From NCBI RefSeq assembly GCF_018982965.1, contig NZ_JACBYP010000038.1, positions 1-64,000 of the forward strand: 64,000 nucleotides of DNA, read 5' to 3'. This DNA is from Streptomyces mayonensis (GTDB lineage: Bacteria > Actinomycetota > Actinomycetes > Streptomycetales > Streptomycetaceae). A program made the translations under genes and the position numbers. Shown piece after piece: positions 35,394 to 44,876 of this stretch. The notes under the pieces were generated by a model. It did not search any database, was not told the origin of the DNA, and saw only the letters and a list, made by a program, of their open reading frames with translations. Every line of letters starts with the position of its first letter. The first letter of the stretch is position 1.

Positions 35394-36656
35394 CTACTTG
35401 TTGAGACCCGGGTACAGCGGGTGCTTGTCGGCCAGGGTCTTCACCCGGGCCCTGAGGGCTTCCGCGTCGTAGGACGGCTTCAGCGCCTCGGCGATCACGT
35501 CCGCGACCTCGGCGAAGTCCTCGGCGGTGAAGCCGCGGGTCGCCAGGGCCGGCGTACCGATGCGCAGACCCGAGGTCACCATCGGCGGACGCGGGTCGTT
35601 CGGGACGGCGTTGCGGTTGACCGTGATGCCGACCTCGTGGAGGCGGTCCTCGGCCTGCTGCCCGTCCAGCTCACAGGCGCGCAGGTCGACCAGGACCAGG
35701 TGGACGTCGGTGCCGCCGGACAGGACGGAGACGCCCGCCGCCTTCGCGTCGTCCCGCACCAGGCGCTCGGCCAGGATGCGGGCTCCGTCCAGCGTACGGG
35801 TCTGGCGCTCCTTGAAGTCCTCGCCGGCGGCGACCTTGAAGGCGACGGCCTTGGCGGCCACCACGTGCTCCAGCGGGCCGCCCTGCTGACCGGGGAAGAC
35901 GGCCGAGTTGATCTTCTTGGCCAGGTCGGCCGTGGAGAGGATCACACCGCCGCGCGGGCCGCCCAGGGTCTTGTGCGTGGTGGTGGTCACCACGTGCGCG
36001 TGCGGCACCGGGTTGGGGTGCAGGCCCGCCGCGACCAGGCCGGCGAAGTGCGCCATGTCGACCATCAGGTACGCGCCGACCTCGTCCGCGACCTTGCGGA
36101 AGGCGGCGAAGTCCAGCTGCCGCGGGTAGGCGGACCAGCCGGCCACGATCAGCTTCGGCCTGGTCTCCTTGGCGAGGCGCTCCACCTCGGCCATGTCGAC
36201 CCGGCCGTCGTCGCCGACGTGGTAGGGCACGACGTCGTAGAGCTTGCCGGAGAAGTTGATCTTCATGCCGTGGGTCAGGTGCCCGCCGTGGGCGAGGTTC
36301 AGGCCCATGATCGTGTCGCCGGGCTTGAGCAGCGCGAACATCGCGGCCGCGTTGGCCTGGGCGCCCGAGTGCGGCTGCACGTTGGCGTGCTCGGCGCCGA
36401 AGAGCGCCTTGACCCGGTCGATCGCGAGCTGCTCGATCACGTCGACGTGCTCGCAGCCGCCGTAGTAGCGGCGGCCGGGGTAGCCCTCGGCGTACTTGTT
36501 GGTGAGGACCGAGCCCTGCGCCTCCATGACCGCGACGGGCGCGAAGTTCTCGGAGGCGATCATCTCCAGGGTGGACTGCTGGCGGTCCAGCTCGGCGTCG
36601 ACGGCGGCCGCGACCTCGGGGTCGAGTTCGTGCAGGGGGGTGTTCAGAAGCGACAT
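35394..36656 (-). CDS. glyA: Serine hydroxymethyltransferase
   Basis: 420 residues from ATG 36656. This PLP enzyme interconverts glycine plus methylene-THF with serine plus THF. LDRQQSTLEMIASENFAP near the start, GYPGRRYYGGCEHVD, and the cofactor lysine Lys229 in VTTTTHKTLGGPRGG are all present, with full family length. Third in the glycine cluster, only 15 bp after gcvH. It takes up the methylene-THF produced by the glycine cleavage system, making serine for SdaA. Confidence 0.97.
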   Translation of the reverse strand: MSLLNTPLHELDPEVAAAVDAELDRQQSTLEMIASENFAPVAVMEAQGSVLTNKYAEGYPGRRYYGGCEHVDVIEQLAIDRVKALFGAEHANVQPHSGAQANAAAMFALLKPGDTIMGLNLAHGGHLTHGMKINFSGKLYDVVPYHVGDDGRVDMAEVERLAKETRPKLIVAGWSAYPRQLDFAAFRKVADEVGAYLMVDMAHFAGLVAAGLHPNPVPHAHVVTTTTHKTLGGPRGGVILSTADLAKKINSAVFPGQQGGPLEHVVAAKAVAFKVAAGEDFKERQTRTLDGARILAERLVRDDAKAAGVSVLSGGTDVHLVLVDLRACELDGQQAEDRLHEVGITVNRNAVPNDPRPPMVTSGLRIGTPALATRGFTAEDFAEVADVIAEALKPSYDAEALRARVKTLADKHPLYPGLNK

Positions 36657-36671
36657 GGGGTGCGGGTCTCC

Positions 36672-37049
36672 TCAGCCGGCGGTGAAGGCGGTGTACTCGT
36701 CGGCGGAGAGCAGGTCGGCCGGCTCGTCCGAGACCTTCACCTTGAACAGCCAGCCGCCCTCGAAGGGCGCGCTGTTCACCAGAGAGGGGTCGTTGACGAC
36801 GTCCTCGTTGATCTCGGCGACCTCGCCGGAGACGGGGGAGTAGAGGTCGGAGACGGACTTGGTCGACTCCAGTTCGCCGCAGGTCTCGCCCGCGGTCACC
36901 GAGTCGCCGACCTCGGGGAGCTGGACGAAGACGACGTCACCGAGCGCGTTGGCCGCGTGCTCCGTGATGCCGACCGTCGAGGCGCCGTCCTCGGCGCCCG
37001 ACAGCCACTCGTGCTCCTTGCTGTAACGCAGCTGCTGGGGGTTGCTCAT
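36672..37049 (-). CDS. gcvH: Glycine cleavage system H protein
   Basis: 125 residues from ATG 37049 with AGGAGA nine bases upstream. It carries the lipoyl-bound aminomethyl group between the P, T and L proteins. The lipoylated lysine is Lys64 in ELESTKSVSDLYSPVSG; HEWLS at the start and NDPSLVNSAPFEGGWLFKV at the end are family marks. It lies between gcvT and glyA. The P-protein gene is not in this window, so the complex must be completed from elsewhere. Confidence 0.97.
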   Translation of the reverse strand: MSNPQQLRYSKEHEWLSGAEDGASTVGITEHAANALGDVVFVQLPEVGDSVTAGETCGELESTKSVSDLYSPVSGEVAEINEDVVNDPSLVNSAPFEGGWLFKVKVSDEPADLLSADEYTAFTAG

Positions 37050-37214
37050 GGCCTGAATTCTCCTGTACACGGGGGAGTGGCGGGTGAAAGGGGTGGCGCC
37101 CGCGAGGGGCGCGGTGCCGCCCGGTGTCCGGTTCCGGCTTCTTCCGGTCTCTTCCGGTCTCTTGCGTTGTCTTCCGGATCTGCTGCCGGACGGCTTCGGG
37201 AGCTGCTCCGGGGG

Positions 37215-38333
37215 CTACTTCTGGCGCTTGTAGAACGGCAGCGCCACGACCTCGTACGGCTCGTGGCTGCCCCGGATGTCCACGCCGACGCCCGCCGTCC
37301 CCGGCGCCGCGTGCGCGGGGTCGACGTACGCCATGGCGATCGGCCTGCCCAGCGTCGGCGACGGCGCGCCGGAGGTGACCTCGCCGACCACCTCGCCGCC
37401 GGCGACCACCGCGTACCCGGCCCGCGGGACGCGACGGCCCTCGGCGACCAGGCCGACCAGGACGCGGGGCGGGGTCGAGGCGGCGCGGTCGGCGGCCTCG
37501 GCCAGCGCGGCGCGGCCCACGAAGTCGCCCTCCTTCTCGAACTTCACCACTCGGCCGAGTCCGGCGTCGAACGGCGTCAGCGCGGTGGACAGCTCGTGCC
37601 CGTACAGCGGCATGCCGGCCTCCAGGCGCAGCGTGTCGCGGCAGGACAGGCCGCACGGGACGAGGCCGGCGCCCTCGCCCGCCCGGGTCAGCGCCTCCCA
37701 CAGCTCCACGGCGTGCTCGGGCCTCACGAACAGTTCGAAGCCGTCCTCGCCGGTGTACCCGGTGCGCGCGATCAGCGCCGGGACGCCCGCGACCGTGCCG
37801 GGCAGTCCGGCGTAGTACTTCAGGCCGTCCAGATCGGCGTCGGTGAGGCTGCCCAGGATGCCGGGGGACTCGGGGCCCTGCACGGCCAGCAGCGCGTAGG
37901 CGTCGCGGTCGTCGCGCACCTCGGCCTCGAAGCCGGCCGCCCGCGCGGTGAGCGCGTCGAGCACGACCTGGGCGTTGGAGGCGTTGGCGACCACCAGGTA
38001 CTCCGTGTCGCCCAGGCGGTACACGATCAGGTCGTCCAGGATGCCGCCGTCCTCGCGGCAGATCATGGTGTAGCGGGCCCGGCCCGGCTTGACGCTGCCG
38101 ATGTTGCCGACCAGCGCGAAGTTCAGCAGTTCGGCGGCGCGCGGTCCGGTGACGGTGATCTCGCCCATGTGGGAGAGGTCGAAGAGACCGGCCCGGGTGC
38201 GCACCGCGACGTGCTCGTCGCGCTCGGAGCCGTAGCGCAGGGGCATGTCCCAGCCGGCGAAGTCGGTCATCGTCGCGCCCAGCGCGCGATGCGTGGCGTC
38301 CAGCGTGGTACGGCGGAGTTCGGTACTGCTCAT
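37215..38333 (-). CDS. gcvT: Glycine cleavage system aminomethyltransferase (T protein)
   Basis: 372 residues from ATG 38333 (MSSTELRRTTLDATHRALGA). It moves the methylene group from H protein to THF, releasing ammonia. MTDFAGWDMPLRYGS, DLSHMGEITVTGP, and the C-terminal GCVT_C barrel (GEVTSGAPSPTLGRPIAMAY) are clear. It is the first gene behind the glycine riboswitch, whose last paired element ends about 44 bp upstream of the start codon. A 165-bp gap with CTTCCGGTCT repeats separates it from gcvH. Confidence 0.96.
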   Translation of the reverse strand: MSSTELRRTTLDATHRALGATMTDFAGWDMPLRYGSERDEHVAVRTRAGLFDLSHMGEITVTGPRAAELLNFALVGNIGSVKPGRARYTMICREDGGILDDLIVYRLGDTEYLVVANASNAQVVLDALTARAAGFEAEVRDDRDAYALLAVQGPESPGILGSLTDADLDGLKYYAGLPGTVAGVPALIARTGYTGEDGFELFVRPEHAVELWEALTRAGEGAGLVPCGLSCRDTLRLEAGMPLYGHELSTALTPFDAGLGRVVKFEKEGDFVGRAALAEAADRAASTPPRVLVGLVAEGRRVPRAGYAVVAGGEVVGEVTSGAPSPTLGRPIAMAYVDPAHAAPGTAGVGVDIRGSHEPYEVVALPFYKRQK

Positions 38334-38376
38334 CGGTCGGTCGTCTCCCAGGACAGGACGTGGCGAGGTCGGTCCT

Positions 38377-38582
38377 CCCCATCTGTCATCGGAACCTGAG
38401 AGGTTCGCCGCGGCCACCGGAGTACGGCGGTCGGGGCTTGCACCTTGGGTGGGACCGCCGTCGGGGGCGGTCCGCTTTTCAGATGTGCCTCGCCCGCGCG
38501 GTAACGGTGCCTGAGAGATTCAAGGGAGGGACTTGCTCCTTCGGCGCCCCGGCGACGGCCGGGAACTCTCCCGCGCGGATTC
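38377..38582 (-). ncRNA. Tandem glycine riboswitch upstream of gcvT
   Basis: On the minus strand, aptamer 1 runs from GCGGGAGAGTT (38574 down) through CGCCGAAGGAGCAAGT to CTCTCAGGCACC (about 38505). Aptamer 2 follows with GGTGCAAGCCCC and ends CCTCTCAGGTTCCGATGACA near 38384. These are the conserved core strings of glycine riboswitch aptamers (GGGAGAG, CCGAAGGnGCAA, CUCAGGCA, CCGAUGACAG). Streptomyces uses this RNA to raise gcv expression when glycine is abundant. The whole gcvT-gcvH-glyA-sdaA run lies downstream in the same direction. Confidence 0.92.
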
Positions 38583-38761
38583 AAACGGCCGGTATGCAGT
38601 TGGCGCCGCCATCATTGCACGCCCGGTCGGTCCACGGCAGACCGTGATCTGTAACCGGCTTGTGGCAGTAAGCGCACGAAAACGCGAGACCGGCGTATTA
38701 CCTTCTCTTTACACTCGATGGGGAGGGGACTCGTGCACCGCCCCAGGGGAGGACGATCACG

Positions 38762-39430
38762 GTGAACAGGACCACGGCCTACGCCACGACCTCGGGCGTC
38801 GCGCTGCCCAAGCAGCCCGCGGCCCCGGCCCCGGCGGCCTGCGCCGAACTGCCCGCACCCGTCGTCCGCGACCTCCGGCACCGCGGCGGCCGCAGCCCGC
38901 ACGCCCTGCTCTTCGGACCCCGGGACCTGGTGGTGATCACCGGACTGCCCGGCAGCGGCAAGTCCACGCTGATGCGGCGCACCGTGCGCGGTCCGCGCGT
39001 CGACTCCCAGGACACCCGCGACCGCTGGGACCGCAGCATGCCGCGCTTACTGCCGTACGCGCTCTACCGCCCCTTCGTCCGCCTCGCCCACTACGCCGGG
39101 CTGCGCCGCGCGCTGCGCTCCGGCGAGGGCGTCGTCGTGCACGACTGCGGCACCCAGGCCTGGGTGCGCGCCTGGCTGGCCCGCGAGGCCCGCCGCCGGC
39201 ACGGCACCCTGCACCTGCTGCTCCTCGACGTCGCCCCCGGCGACGCCCTCGCCGGCCAGCGCGAGCGCGGCCGGGGCGTCTCGCGGTACGCGTTCCTGCG
39301 GCACCGCACGGCCAACACCCGCCTGCTGCGCGCGGTGACCGACGGGTCCCTGCCGGCCGGCTGCACCTCGGCGGTGCTCCTGGACCGGGCGGCGGCCGAC
39401 GCCCTCGGGCGGATCGCCTTCACCGGCTGA
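38762..39430 (+). CDS. P-loop ATPase/kinase-like protein (AAA_33)
   Basis: 222 residues from GTG 38762, with GGGGAGGA eight bases upstream. Walker A is VVITGLPGSGKSTLMRR (about residues 58-74); RVDSQDTRDRWDRSM and VVHDCGTQAWVRAW follow, then a lid-like segment GQRERGRGVSRYAF with an arginine-rich helix. This matches the zeta-toxin/polynucleotide-kinase-like AAA_33 group, which phosphorylates small molecules or nucleic acids. The substrate is unknown. It is divergent from the glycine operon and precedes two SseB-like genes, from which it is separated by 93 bp. Confidence 0.8.
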   Translation: MNRTTAYATTSGVALPKQPAAPAPAACAELPAPVVRDLRHRGGRSPHALLFGPRDLVVITGLPGSGKSTLMRRTVRGPRVDSQDTRDRWDRSMPRLLPYALYRPFVRLAHYAGLRRALRSGEGVVVHDCGTQAWVRAWLAREARRRHGTLHLLLLDVAPGDALAGQRERGRGVSRYAFLRHRTANTRLLRAVTDGSLPAGCTSAVLLDRAAADALGRIAFTG

Positions 39431-39523
39431 CGAACCCCGGCCGGCGGACCCTCCGGACGGGCGGCCCCGACGGGTTAGCCTTTCAGCCGCAACAGCGGTA
39501 CCAGGCAGGCGGTAGGTAGGCAG

Positions 39524-40297
39524 ATGGACTTCCCGGCACAGGCGCACCCCCACCCCCACCCGCACGGCGGATGGCCCGGCAACGAGCTGGAGGAGGTGCT
39601 GTCCGCGTCCTTCGGCATATCCGGCGCCGGCGGCCGGATCGTGGAGGTGCTCGGCCGCAGCTACGTGTGGGTCCCGCTGCCCAACGGCGGCGGCCCGGGC
39701 AGCGGCCCGCTGGACCTGCCCACCCTGGAGATCGACGGCCAGGCCTACGTACCGGTGTTCAGCTCGGAGGAGCAGCTCCGGCAGGTCGCCGGCACGCACA
39801 TGGCCTACACCGTCGCCCCGGCCGTGGAGTTCGCCCGCGGACTGCCCGCGCAGGTCGGCATCGCCGTGAACCCGGAGGGCGTCGTCGGCGTCCCCCTGCC
39901 GCCGCCGGCCGTGGCCGAGCTGTGCCGCTCGGGACGCACCGCGCTGGACGGACCCGCGTCCGGCGGCCGGGTCCGCCTCTTCGAACCGGACTGGCAGGAG
40001 GACCCGATGGACTTCCTGGCCGCGGCCTCGGCCCAGTTCGCCGCCACCGGCGTCGTGCGCACCGCCCGGCGCTGCCTGGCCGCGATCGAGACCGCCGACC
40101 CGGTCATGTTCGTCGGCGTGGAACTGACCCACTGGGAGGGCGACGCCCGTGCCCTGCCCATGGAGGCCCTCGGCCGGGCCCTGGCCGCGTCCCCCGTGCC
40201 CTGGCAGGTCAACCTGGTCCTCCTGGAGGCGGCCAACGACCCGGTCTGCGACTGGATGAGGGACCGGCTCCGCCCGTTCTACCAGCAGGGCCTGTGA
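39524..40297 (+). CDS. SseB-family protein, copy 1, with His-Pro N-terminus
   Basis: 257 residues from ATG 39524. Begins MDFPAQAHPHPHPHGG, a four-His tract that could bind metal. The SseB domain has LPTLEIDGQAYVPVFSSEEQ and VNPEGVVGVPLPP, and a C-terminal SseB_C part with VGVELTHWEGDARALPMEAL and DWMRDRLRPFYQQ. E. coli SseB was named for enhanced serine sensitivity; its mechanism is not established. It sits near the serine dehydratase cluster, perhaps by chance. A paralogue follows 521 bp downstream. Confidence 0.85.
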   Translation: MDFPAQAHPHPHPHGGWPGNELEEVLSASFGISGAGGRIVEVLGRSYVWVPLPNGGGPGSGPLDLPTLEIDGQAYVPVFSSEEQLRQVAGTHMAYTVAPAVEFARGLPAQVGIAVNPEGVVGVPLPPPAVAELCRSGRTALDGPASGGRVRLFEPDWQEDPMDFLAAASAQFAATGVVRTARRCLAAIETADPVMFVGVELTHWEGDARALPMEALGRALAASPVPWQVNLVLLEAANDPVCDWMRDRLRPFYQQGL

Positions 40298-40439
40298 CGG
40301 AACGGGCCGTTCCGCCGAACGCCCCGCAGGGCAGCGGCCGCAGGGGCCCGAGGCCGTGACATGTGCGGCTCCGCCGCGTGTCCGCGACCAGCGCCGGCGG
40401 AGCTGTGGACGCCGCGGACGAGGGGTGCCCGTACGTCCC

Positions 40440-40772
40440 GTGCTCCCGGGGCCTGTCGGTCCGGCGGTGCGTGTGCGCGGCCGGCGGCGGGTGCCGCAGA
40501 TGATTGGGACCCCGTGCTCCCCCCCCGTTGCCTACGTGTCGCTGTGCTCCGGGGGCCTGTCGGCCCGGCGGTGCGTGTGTGTGCGGCCGGCGGCAGCGGG
40601 AGCCGCAGCCGATGAGCCCCGTGCCCCCACCGTGCCCACGTGCCCTCGTGCTCCGGGGCCCCGCCGGTCCGGCGGGGCGTGTGTGCGCGGCCGGTGGCGG
40701 CGTAGCCACGGACGACGGACGCCCGTGCCCCAGTGCCCCCGTGCTCCGAGACCCTGCCGGCCCGGCGGAGCC
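40440..40772. repeat. About 104-bp imperfect tandem repeat (3.5 units) between the sseB-like genes
   Basis: Units beginning GTGCTCC start at 40440, 40544, 40648 and 40741 (spacings 104, 104, 93). Each contains CGGTCCGGCGG or a variant, GCGTGTG and CGGCCGG. Unit 3 forms a perfect hairpin CCCCGCC-GGTCC-GGCGGGG. The 521-bp gap (40298-40818) that holds them has no gene with proper codon bias. Confidence 0.7.
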
Positions 40773-40818
40773 TTAAGCTGGTTCCGAAACCGGGGAACTT
40801 CTCGAAGGGGCGATACGC

Positions 40819-41616
40819 GTGAGCGCCAGCGGCACCACGACCGGGCAGGTCGAGCACATGCTGCGCCAGGTGACCCCCGGGCGCTACGACGCCTACGAGG
40901 CCCTGCTGCGCGCGCTCGCCACCCCCACGTCCGGCCAGGTCTGGATGCTGCTGTGGCAGGGCCAGGCCGGCTCCCCGGACGCCCAGTACGGGAACATGGA
41001 GGTCGACGGGTACGGCTACGCGCCCTGCGTCACCTCCGCCCAGGAGCTGTCGGCCAGCGGCTGGAACCGGTCGTACGAGGTGGTCGACGGCCTGGAGGCG
41101 GCCCGCGCCCTCTACCCCGACCACTACGGCCTCTGGCTCAACCCGCACGCCCCCGGCGGCGGCGTCGGCGTTCCCTGGCTGGACCTGCGCCGCATCGCCT
41201 CCGGCCTGGACCGCCAGCCCGCCGGGCCCCTGAGCCTGTCCGAACCGGCCATCGAGATCCCGCAGTTCTACGCGCTGCTCGCGCAGAACGCCCACCGCAC
41301 CCCGGCGGTCCGGGCGCTGCGCCGGGCCTGGGTGCAGCCCGCGCTGGGGGCGCCGTACCTGGCCATCGGCCTCGACGTGTACGACACGTCCCCGCCGGCC
41401 GTCGACGCGGTGCGCGCGATGATGCAGCAGTCCGTCGGTGCCGTGCCGGACGGGCTGCCGGTGTCGACGGTCGCGATGACCGACGCCCACGACCCGGTCG
41501 CCATGTGGCTGCGGGCCCGCGCCCGCCCCTTCTACGACCGCGAGGCCCACGCGCCCGCCGCCGCCCCGGCACCGGCGGGCGGGTACGGCTACCCTCCCGC
41601 CGGGGGACGCTACTGA
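40819..41616 (+). CDS. SseB-family protein, copy 2
   Basis: 265 residues from GTG 40819, with GAAGGGG about eight bases upstream. It has VWMLLWQGQAGSPDAQYGNM, GYGYAPCVTSAQELSASGW and LWLNPHAPGGGVGVPWLDLR, matching the SseB N-domain, then IGLDVYDTSPPAVDAVRAMM and MWLRARARPFYD, which parallel the end of copy 1. The tail is Ala/Pro/Gly-rich (AAAPAPAGGYGYPPAGGRY). A paralogue rather than a recent copy; identity is low outside the motifs. Function unknown. Confidence 0.82.
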   Translation: MSASGTTTGQVEHMLRQVTPGRYDAYEALLRALATPTSGQVWMLLWQGQAGSPDAQYGNMEVDGYGYAPCVTSAQELSASGWNRSYEVVDGLEAARALYPDHYGLWLNPHAPGGGVGVPWLDLRRIASGLDRQPAGPLSLSEPAIEIPQFYALLAQNAHRTPAVRALRRAWVQPALGAPYLAIGLDVYDTSPPAVDAVRAMMQQSVGAVPDGLPVSTVAMTDAHDPVAMWLRARARPFYDREAHAPAAAPAPAGGYGYPPAGGRY

Positions 41617-41945
41617 TCCACGCGCACCGTGCCGCCGCCGCCCGGAGCCCCGGGTGACCGGCAGAGATCTTCGCGCGTAGATGGAGGCGCAACGCCCCGT
41701 GTCGCCCCGCATGTCCCAACTCGTCCGCGTCCGGCCCCCGTTACCCAGTGTCCGGATAACGGAACACCTCAAACAGCATCACGGTTGCGCATCCATTCCC
41801 CGTCAAGTCTGGCTACAGATCGCCAAAGCGTTGAAGACTCCCGCAGCAAGGGGTGGATTCTCGCTCCTGTGTACGACGGACTGATCACGCCGCTACCGCG
41901 GCAAGTGCGGGCCGGCTACCGCCGGTTGAGAGGGGTCCCTGCCAG
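41617..41945 (+). promoter_or_regulatory. Promoter region of the oligopeptide-transport operon
   Basis: A 329-bp gap with a long AT-richer stretch (about 41750-41830), unlike neighbouring coding DNA. It probably contains the opp promoter. TACCGCGGCAAG near 41891 recurs in the opp gap after 42953 (about 42961). No tRNA or small gene was seen. Confidence 0.45.
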
Positions 41946-42953
41946 ATGACGGCACCATTGCACGAGCCGACCGCGGAAGCGGCCCCGAGTGCGGCCGAGG
42001 AAGCGGCGGTTGCCGGCGCCGAGGCGAAGGCGGTCCAGGGGCGTTCCCTGGGCCGGATCGCCTGGGAGCGCCTGAAGAGGGACAAGCTCGCCCTGACGGG
42101 CGGCATCGTGGTGCTCGTCCTCATCGTGGTCGCGATCCTCGCGCCGCTGATCACCAACATCGTCGGGCAGGACCCGGACGCGTACCACGAGGACCTGATC
42201 GACCCGCTGTTCGGCACGCCCACGGGCTCGCTCGGCGGCATCAGCGGCGACCACTGGTTCGGCGTCGAGCCGGTCAACGGCCGCGACATCTTCGCCCGCA
42301 TCGTCCACGGCGCCCGGATCTCGCTGCTCGTCGGCTTCCTGTCCGCGATCGTCGCCGTGATCATCGGGACCGTCCTCGGAGTCCTCGCCGGTTTCTTCGG
42401 CGGCTGGGTCGACGCCCTGATCAGCCGGGTCATGGACGGTCTGCTGGCCTTCCCGCAGCTGCTCTTCATCATCGCGCTGGTCTCGGTCATGCCGAACCAG
42501 ATGCTGGGGCTCAGCGGCACGGGCGTGCGCCTGTTCGTGATGATCCTGGTCATCGGCTTCTTCGGCTGGCCCTACATCGGCCGCGTGGTGCGCGGCCAGA
42601 CGCTCTCGATGCGTGAGCGGGAGTACGTGGAGGCCGCCCGCTCCCTGGGAGCCGGCCGGTTCTACATCCTGTTCAAGGAACTGCTGCCCAACCTGGTGGC
42701 GCCGATCATCGTGTACACGACGATGATGATCCCCACCAACATCCTCACCGAGGCGGCACTCAGCTTCCTGGGCGTGGGCGTCAAGCCGCCCACGTCGTCC
42801 TGGGGGCAGATGCTGTCGAGCGCGATCGACTACTACCAGTCGGATCCCATGTACATGGTGATCCCGGGTGTGGCGATCTTCATCACCGTTCTTGCCTTCA
42901 ACCTCTTCGGTGACGGCGTACGCGACGCGCTGGACCCGAAGGGCTCCCGCTGA
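41946..42953 (+). CDS. Oligopeptide ABC importer permease, OppC/DppC type
   Basis: 335 residues from ATG 41946. After a 55-residue Ala/Glu-rich cytoplasmic start come six membrane segments. The OppC-type features are WERLKRDKLALTGGIVVLVL, GTDxxGRDI-like VEPVNGRDIFARIVHGARIS, and the EAA loop EYVEAARSLGAGRFYILFKE. PPTSSWGQMLSSAIDYYQSD is typical near the C-terminus. Unusually the operon runs OppC, binding protein, OppB, OppD, OppF. It imports peptides as carbon/nitrogen source or signals, in the manner of BldK. Confidence 0.93.
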   Translation: MTAPLHEPTAEAAPSAAEEAAVAGAEAKAVQGRSLGRIAWERLKRDKLALTGGIVVLVLIVVAILAPLITNIVGQDPDAYHEDLIDPLFGTPTGSLGGISGDHWFGVEPVNGRDIFARIVHGARISLLVGFLSAIVAVIIGTVLGVLAGFFGGWVDALISRVMDGLLAFPQLLFIIALVSVMPNQMLGLSGTGVRLFVMILVIGFFGWPYIGRVVRGQTLSMREREYVEAARSLGAGRFYILFKELLPNLVAPIIVYTTMMIPTNILTEAALSFLGVGVKPPTSSWGQMLSSAIDYYQSDPMYMVIPGVAIFITVLAFNLFGDGVRDALDPKGSR

Positions 42954-43025
42954 CCTGCCGTACCGCGGCAAGCGACCCGTGGCACCTGCACGGGGTCTCT
43001 CATCTAATCCGGAGGATCCGAGATC

Positions 43026-44822
43026 GTGACTACCCAACGCACCTCAGGGCGGCGCAAGCAGGCCATGGCCGCTGCCGCAGTGGTCGCCGCGCTGCTGACC
43101 ACGGCGGCGTGCGGCGGCGGTGACAGCGACAGCGGGGGATCGAAGAACGGCGCGGCCGGCTTCGACGCTGCGAACAACAAGGTCGCCCAGGCCGACCTGG
43201 CGAAGAAGGGCGGCGAGCTGAAGTTCGCGAGCACGCAGGACGCCGACTCGTGGGACACCACGCGCGGCTACTACGGCTTCATGTGGAACTTCTCCCGCTA
43301 CTACTCCCGCCAGCTCGTCACGAACACCCCGGCGCCGGGCGAGAAGGGCGCGGGCGTCTCGCCCGACCTCGCCACCGACGTCGCCAAGGTCTCGGACGAC
43401 GGCAAGACGTACACGTACACCCTGCGTGACGGTGTCACGTGGGAGGACGGCAAGCCGATCACCTCCAAGGACGTCAAGTACGGCATCGAGCGCGTCTGGG
43501 CGCAGGACGTGCTGTCCGGCGGTCCGACGTACCTCAAGGAGGTGCTCGACCCCGACGGCAAGTACCAGGGCCCGTACAAGGACAAGTCCGCGGACAAGCT
43601 GGGCCTGAAGGCGATCGAGACGCCGGACGACAAGACCATCGTCTTCAAGCTGCCCGAGGCCAACTCGGACTTCGAGGAGATGCTCGCGCTGACCTCGGCG
43701 TCCCCGGTCCGCCAGGACAAGGACACCAAGTCCAAGTACGGCCTGCACCCGTTCTCCTCGGGCCCGTACAAGTTCGAGTCCTACAACCCGGGCAAGGACC
43801 TCACGCTGGTCCGCAACACCGAGTGGAAGCAGGACTCGGACCCGGTCCGCAAGGCGTACCCGGACAAGATCACGATCAAGTTCTTCACCAACGCCAACGA
43901 GCTGGACCAGCGTCTGATCGCCGGCGACTACGACATCGACCTGGCCCAGACCGGTCTGTCGCCCCAGGGCCGCACCTCCGCCCTGAAGGAGCACAAGGGC
44001 AACGTGGACAACCCGGTCTCGGGTTACATCCGCTACGCCGTCTTCCCGCAGAGCGTGAAGCCGTTCGACAACATCCACTGCCGCAAGGCCGTGCTCTACG
44101 GGGCCGACCACGTCTCGCTGCAGACCGCCCGCGGCGGCCCGCAGGCCGGCGGCGACATCGGCACCAACATGCTGCCGCCGGCGGTGCCGGGCTCCGAGGG
44201 CCAGAAGTATGACCCGTACGAGATGGCCGGTGCCAACAAGAAGGGCAACGTCGAGAAGGCCAAGGAAGAGCTGAAGGCCTGCGGTCACCCCAACGGCTTC
44301 AAGACCACCATCGCGGTCCGCAACAACAAGCCGGTCGAGGTGGCCACCGCCGAGTCGATGCAGGCCTCGCTGAAGAAGGTCGGCATCGAGGTCGGCATCG
44401 ACCAGTACGACGGCTCGCAGACCGCCGGCATCATCGGTAGCCCCACCAACGTGAAGAAGAAGGGCTACGGCATCATCATCATGGGCTGGGGCCCGGACTT
44501 CCCGTCCGTCCAGGGCTACGGCCTGCCGCTGTGGAACAGCAACTACATCCTCGAGAGCGGCAACAACAACTACGCGCTCATCGAGGACAAGGAGATCGAC
44601 GGCCTGTTCGAGAAGTACACCACCACGCTGGAGGACTCCGGCAAGGCCGACATCGCCAAGCAGATCAACCACAAGGTGATGGAGGGCGCGTACTACCTGC
44701 CCTTCGTCTTCGAGAAGTTCATCAACTGGCGCTCCAGCCGCGTGGCGAACGTCTACACCTCCGACGGCTACAGCGGAATGTACGACTTCGTCAACATCGG
44801 CCTGAAGTCCTCCTCGAAGTAA
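43026..44822 (+). CDS. Oligopeptide-binding lipoprotein (SBP family 5)
   Basis: 598 residues from GTG 43026, with GGAGGA nine bases upstream. Lipobox LTTAAC with Cys29 anchors it outside the membrane. SBP_bac_5 marks are YTYTLRDGVTWEDGKPITSK, SGPYKFESYNPGKDLTLVRN and IIIMGWGPDFPS. Lysine-rich and with somewhat more A at third positions than neighbours, as in highly expressed lipoproteins. It captures peptides for the OppBC channel. A strong stem-loop follows, probably favouring this message over the downstream genes. Confidence 0.94.
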   Translation: MTTQRTSGRRKQAMAAAAVVAALLTTAACGGGDSDSGGSKNGAAGFDAANNKVAQADLAKKGGELKFASTQDADSWDTTRGYYGFMWNFSRYYSRQLVTNTPAPGEKGAGVSPDLATDVAKVSDDGKTYTYTLRDGVTWEDGKPITSKDVKYGIERVWAQDVLSGGPTYLKEVLDPDGKYQGPYKDKSADKLGLKAIETPDDKTIVFKLPEANSDFEEMLALTSASPVRQDKDTKSKYGLHPFSSGPYKFESYNPGKDLTLVRNTEWKQDSDPVRKAYPDKITIKFFTNANELDQRLIAGDYDIDLAQTGLSPQGRTSALKEHKGNVDNPVSGYIRYAVFPQSVKPFDNIHCRKAVLYGADHVSLQTARGGPQAGGDIGTNMLPPAVPGSEGQKYDPYEMAGANKKGNVEKAKEELKACGHPNGFKTTIAVRNNKPVEVATAESMQASLKKVGIEVGIDQYDGSQTAGIIGSPTNVKKKGYGIIIMGWGPDFPSVQGYGLPLWNSNYILESGNNNYALIEDKEIDGLFEKYTTTLEDSGKADIAKQINHKVMEGAYYLPFVFEKFINWRSSRVANVYTSDGYSGMYDFVNIGLKSSSK

Positions 44823-44876
44823 CCGGTACACCCGCCGTACGGCACGAAAGGCAGGTGAAGGCCGGCGCGGCGTGAC

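Noticed and set aside
40209..40709. Reverse-strand frame through the 104-bp repeat region
   Set aside because: Its product is the translated repeat (PAAHTRPAGPAGP-like) with no domain; the repeat itself explains the open frame.
40440..40772. CRISPR array
   Set aside because: Units are contiguous and imperfect, with no uniform 28-37 bp repeats, no unique spacers and no cas genes.
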